Assembly: GCA_012511695.1 (NCBI GenBank)
Contig: JAAZFO010000003.1
Span: 1 to 8,480 of the forward strand
DNA length: 8,480 nucleotides
Direction: 5' to 3'
Source of the DNA: Erysipelotrichia bacterium
Lineage (GTDB): Bacteria > Bacillota_I > Bacilli_A > RFN20 > CAG-826
The notes beneath the pieces are model-generated. The model made no database searches, was not told the DNA's origin, and saw only the letters and a program-made list of their open reading frames with translations. The stretch's first letter is position 1, and every line of letters starts with the position of its first letter. The position numbers were made by a program, and so were the translations under genes. Of this stretch, positions 5,857-8,480 are shown in pieces.

Positions 5857-6666
5857 TCACTTATTTAAATAATCATAAATATCGCAATAAGTCGCTGGAG
5901 GTAAGTTTTCTGGCCGGGCTGATTGATTAATATTTAAATCTCGGCAAACACTTAGTGCCTTTTCTTTGCTTTCAACAATGGCTAGCAAATTGTTGACAAT
6001 CGTTTTTCGGCGTTTAGCAAAAAGTTGTTTGCACATTTTATAAATCTTTATAGCTTTTTCTCGATCCGCCTTATGGTTAATATTAATTCTAAAAACTACT
6101 GACCGGCACTTAGGCACGGGATAAAATAAACCCGCTTTTACCATAAATAATCTTTCAATGGTTCCTAATAAATGAATTAACACAGATATCGGCCCATAGT
6201 TTATACCGCTGGTGTCGATAAAACGACTTAAAGCTTCGGCTTGGACCATAAAGACCATTGTTTCAGCGCGTTCGCCATTTAAAAGGCAGTACTGGATGAT
6301 TTCGGTCGTAATTGTATAGGGAATGTTCCCGATTATTTTATTGTAAGAGTTAATATTCTCTTTCCGGATGTCGTTTGCCACAAATGTCAACTGAGAGTCT
6401 TGTTGATAAATATCGCGTAAAAAACTTATCATTCGCTTATCGATATCAACCGCAGTAATTTTAGCTTTTGACCTCATTAAAAAATGTGTTAAAGATCCAA
6501 AGCCTGGCCCTATTTCCAACACCTGGTCACCTTTTATAACATTAAGAGCTTCGACAATTTTTGCGCTAGTTTCTGGGGAAGTTAAAAAGTTTTGTCCGTA
6601 GTCTTTGCTCGGTTTTATTTCCAAGCGTTTCACGATTTCCATTATATTTGCGCGATTAATTTCCAT
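5857..6666 (-). CDS. rsmA: 16S rRNA (adenine1518-N6/adenine1519-N6)-dimethyltransferase
   Basis: KsgA/RsmA methylates two adjacent adenines in the 3'-terminal hairpin of 16S rRNA with S-adenosylmethionine, a late checkpoint of 30S assembly. The 269-residue protein is of normal length. It shows GQNFL at 24-28, the SAM-binding motif EIGPGFGSLT (51-60), the acidic end of the next strand at VDID (73-76), ANDI (97-100), and the catalytic motif IV GNIPY (113-117). The family-specific stretches FYPVPKCRSVVF (181-192), FAKRRKTIVNNL (216-227) and RPENL (251-255) are also present. The start ATG at 6666 has AAGGAA four bases upstream and overlaps the end of rnmV by 11 nt, pointing to translational coupling. 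The rnmV-rsmA pairing is classical in Firmicutes and links two rRNA maturation steps. All expected catalytic residues are present. Confidence 0.96.
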   Translation of the reverse strand: MEINRANIMEIVKRLEIKPSKDYGQNFLTSPETSAKIVEALNVIKGDQVLEIGPGFGSLTHFLMRSKAKITAVDIDKRMISFLRDIYQQDSQLTFVANDIRKENINSYNKIIGNIPYTITTEIIQYCLLNGERAETMVFMVQAEALSRFIDTSGINYGPISVLIHLLGTIERLFMVKAGLFYPVPKCRSVVFRININHKADREKAIKIYKMCKQLFAKRRKTIVNNLLAIVESKEKALSVCRDLNINQSARPENLPPATYCDIYDYLNK

Positions 6667-7183
6667 GGTATTCCTTAATGAGTTTTTGTAACTCCTCTAG
6701 TTGTATCCTGTGATAGTTTAGCCGTTTGATTAATTGTTTGAGGTTACACCTTCCTAAATGTAGTTTTTGGCAAACAAAAGTTCTTAACTCAACATCATTT
6801 ATTAGCCCTATTTTTTGTAAATCAGCGGTAGTAATTTTTCCTTCTTTGTACGGTTCTTTAAGGATATATGGCTGTAGTTTTTTAAAAATTTCAGCAATCG
6901 TACATTCCGCTACGCCTTTTTTAAAACCTCTTATGCATTGTTTACTATCAACTTCGACATTGATAACTTTATTTAGTTCTCTATTAAGTTTTTGGCGAAT
7001 CCACTGCCCCGCCTCATCTGGATCTGTTAAAACTATGACTTGTTTATCCTTTAGATAATCGAGTGTCGGTTTAGCCATTTCATAACCATTCACCACCACA
7101 ATTTCGGAAGCAAAATAATTGGCCAAGTATGCCTTATCGGCCTTGCCTTCAACTACCAAGATGGCATTTAAATAACGTTTCAT
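6656..7183 (-). CDS. rnmV: Ribonuclease M5 (5S rRNA maturation, TOPRIM domain)
   Basis: Cleaves precursor 5S rRNA on both sides of its stem to give mature 5S rRNA, working together with ribosomal protein L18 in Bacillus. The 175-residue protein carries the TOPRIM signature: the glutamate motif VVEGKADKAYL (10-20, Glu12) and the DxD motif TDPDEAG (53-59, Asp54 and Asp56). The C-terminal part, with many lysines and LHLGRCN (141-147), fits the RNA-binding region of M5 enzymes and not a primase. The start codon overlaps the tatD stop in an ATGA arrangement (7180-7183), and the end overlaps rsmA by 11 nt. The family is largely limited to Firmicutes and relatives, supporting the taxonomic reading. 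In the usual family motif GVEHA follows a lysine; here KKGVAECT is seen, a modest divergence. Confidence 0.93.
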   Translation of the reverse strand: MKRYLNAILVVEGKADKAYLANYFASEIVVVNGYEMAKPTLDYLKDKQVIVLTDPDEAGQWIRQKLNRELNKVINVEVDSKQCIRGFKKGVAECTIAEIFKKLQPYILKEPYKEGKITTADLQKIGLINDVELRTFVCQKLHLGRCNLKQLIKRLNYHRIQLEELQKLIKEYHGN

Positions 7184-7950
7184 AATTTAAATAAACGGCA
7201 GGCGTTATTGTAAACTGCATCTAGCAAGTCTTTTTTTGACATTTGCCTTAAAGAAGCAATTTCATCAGCGATATAAATAAGATTTGCGGGCTCATTAACT
7301 GTGCCACGCCTTGCTTGCGGCGTTAAATAAGGGGCATCCGTCTCTAACACTAATCTTTCTAACGGCACTTCAATTGCTACTTTTTGAGGAGTTTTAGCGT
7401 TTTTATACGTCACGGGGCCGTCAAGACCGATATATAAGCCTAAACTAAGGGCCTCGTCTAATGATTCAACACTCCCGGAATAGCAATGCATCACTCCACC
7501 GTGTACGGGTTTATGATCTTGAAGAATTTTAATTGTGTCTGCGAAAGCATCGCGACTATGAATAACGATTGGTAAGCCAGCGCGATTAGCAAACTCAATT
7601 TGCTCGATAAAAATATCTTTTTGTTGCTGGTGAATTTTTTTGTCTTTCGTGTAGTGATAATCTAAACCGATTTCACCGATAGCGACAACTTTATTGTGTT
7701 TTGATAACTCTAATATTTGGTTTAATAAAACTTTGTCAACATTTTCGATATCGTTTGGGTGAACACCCACTGTCGCATAAATAAAAGGATAGCGTGAGGC
7801 GATATCTAGGGCTTTTAAAGAACTTTGATAGTCCCAACCGATGACGACCATCTTATCAACGCCAACCGTTAAAGCACGCTTAATAACAGCGTCCAGGCCT
7901 TTGTAAAGTAAGTCGTTATTTAAATGACAATGAGTATCGAACAGTTTCAT
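7180..7950 (-). CDS. tatD: TatD family metal-dependent deoxyribonuclease/hydrolase
   Basis: TatD enzymes are metal-dependent 3'-5' exonucleases and phosphodiesterases of the amidohydrolase TIM-barrel type, linked to DNA repair and nucleic-acid turnover; the physiological substrate is often unclear. The 256-residue protein has the full metal-binding set: HCH (His7, His9), Glu93 in GEIGLDYH, His131 in VIHSRDA, His155 in MHCYSG and Asp205 in ETDAPYLTP. The ATG at 7950 was chosen because the protein then starts with the family's MKLFDTHCHL; an in-frame TTG five codons earlier lies inside mnmE. GGGGA, belonging to the last mnmE codons, serves as ribosome binding site, and the stop of mnmE overlaps the start by one base (TAATG). 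Position just before rnmV matches Bacillus yabD/dayD. Confidence 0.95.
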   Translation of the reverse strand: MKLFDTHCHLNNDLLYKGLDAVIKRALTVGVDKMVVIGWDYQSSLKALDIASRYPFIYATVGVHPNDIENVDKVLLNQILELSKHNKVVAIGEIGLDYHYTKDKKIHQQQKDIFIEQIEFANRAGLPIVIHSRDAFADTIKILQDHKPVHGGVMHCYSGSVESLDEALSLGLYIGLDGPVTYKNAKTPQKVAIEVPLERLVLETDAPYLTPQARRGTVNEPANLIYIADEIASLRQMSKKDLLDAVYNNACRLFKL

Positions 7951-8480
7951 TATTTCCCCACACAAAAACGCGCAAAAATTTCTTTAGATAAATCGAGTTG
8001 ATTAGTCTCACCTAAGATTTCTAAAATGGCGCTAAAGGCGTCGAACAAAGAAATAGAAATTAAATCAACTGTCAAATCCATTTCAGCGTCCTGGTACGCT
8101 TTAAATAAAGATTATCTAGCTCTTTTTAACAAACCTATTTGTCTGGCATTGTTTAAAGCTGGTGTAGAGAAGGCTTTGTCGTCAATTCCAATTCTTTTTT
8201 TAATCTCTTCCACTAGTGGCGTTATTTGGTGATGAAGAGCAGAAACAGATAACTCCTTATCTTTCTTAGCTAAATCTACTTTGTTATAAACGATAATCGG
8301 TTGCAGGTCATCCACGTAATCGAGAATTTTTTGATCTTCTTCATCGAGCTCTTGAGAAGCATCTAACACCACAATAACGACATCCGCTTCTTGAATGGCT
8401 CCTTTAGTTTTTTCAATCCCTATAGATTCAATCTTATCGCTTGATTCACGTATACCAGCAGTATCATATAGATGTAAAAC
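7950..8480 (-). pseudogene. mnmE: tRNA modification GTPase MnmE (TrmE), 3' part, interrupted by an in-frame stop
   Basis: MnmE works with MnmG to put aminomethyl or carboxymethylaminomethyl groups on wobble uridine 34 of several tRNAs. The window contains the last 177 codons; the 5' part is beyond the right edge. The first 122 codons give the GTPase domain: G3 DTAG followed by IRES, G4 NKVD and G5-like SAL. Then NARQIGLLKRAR, the start of the last helical domain, is followed by TAA (8112-8114). In the same frame, without any shift, 53 more codons continue as MnmE sequence and end in FCVGK, the family's C-terminus with the catalytic cysteine. If TAA is a real stop, the product loses this cysteine and should be inactive in modification. 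A recent nonsense mutation or a sequencing or assembly error is most likely; readthrough is possible. Identity is secure, functional state is not. Confidence 0.88.
8112..8114 (-). other. mnmE: In-frame TAA inside mnmE
   Basis: The codon follows ...LLKRAR and precedes SLFKAY, both fitting the MnmE C-terminal helical domain in one continuous frame. From memory, relatives often have glutamine near here; CAA to TAA would be a single transition. Other genes in the window (guaA, ispE, rnmV) end normally at TAA, so the codon is not generally reassigned. Confidence 0.85.

Noticed and set aside
6726..7058. Plus-strand frame of 110 codons opposite rnmV
   Set aside because: Antisense to the TOPRIM-bearing rnmV; the translation is rich in Ser, Leu and Cys with no motif, as expected from an antisense frame.
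8026..8232. Plus-strand open frame of 68 codons opposite mnmE
   Set aside because: It lies antisense to clear MnmE coding sequence, has no recognisable domain, and merely reflects the complementary strand.
7950..8480. Frameshift in mnmE
   Set aside because: The frames before and after the interruption are the same (8112 and 7950 differ by a multiple of three), so it is a nonsense codon and not an indel.

Overview
The window is a gene-dense stretch from a low-GC, Gram-positive-type bacterium, most likely a Bacilli or Mollicutes-related lineage with a compact genome. This rests on AT-rich sequence, short or overlapping gene junctions, strong AGGAG-type ribosome binding sites, and a gene order recalling the Bacillus tatD-rnmV-rsmA-ispE-glmU neighbourhood. 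TGA is used as a stop (ROK kinase, rsmA, tatD) and tryptophan is TGG, so the Mycoplasma/Spiroplasma code is excluded. All genes are on the minus strand, so transcription runs right to left. No mobile element, CRISPR array, tRNA or rRNA was seen.

Right-hand operon (8480 to about 1720): the 3' part of mnmE (tRNA U34 modification GTPase, interrupted by an in-frame TAA), tatD (metal-dependent nuclease), rnmV (5S rRNA maturase M5), rsmA (16S rRNA dimethyltransferase), ispE (isoprenoid kinase), a shortened glmU-like uridylyltransferase, a small four-repeat beta protein of unknown function, a ROK sugar kinase and a sugar-phosphate nucleotidyltransferase. Most junctions are overlaps or gaps of at most 17 nt; the exception is 47 nt before ispE. 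The operon ends in a strong intrinsic terminator at 1719-1766. The first half concerns RNA maturation. The second half makes isoprenoid and nucleotide-sugar precursors, probably for the cell envelope.

Left-hand operon (about 1590 to 1): a 369-nt gap with a candidate promoter and leader is followed by guaA, which has only the ATP-pyrophosphatase and dimerisation parts of GMP synthase, and hpt (hypoxanthine phosphoribosyltransferase), which overlaps the end of guaA and runs off the left edge. Together they supply GMP/IMP by synthesis and salvage.

The main surprises are domain losses and one lesion. GuaA has no glutaminase domain. The GlmU-like protein has no acetyltransferase domain and lacks the usual catalytic arginine of its N-terminal loop. 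mnmE carries an in-frame stop 53 codons before an intact FCVGK C-terminus. An unrecognised small repeat protein sits inside the sugar-activation cluster. I did not find a defence or mobile system.
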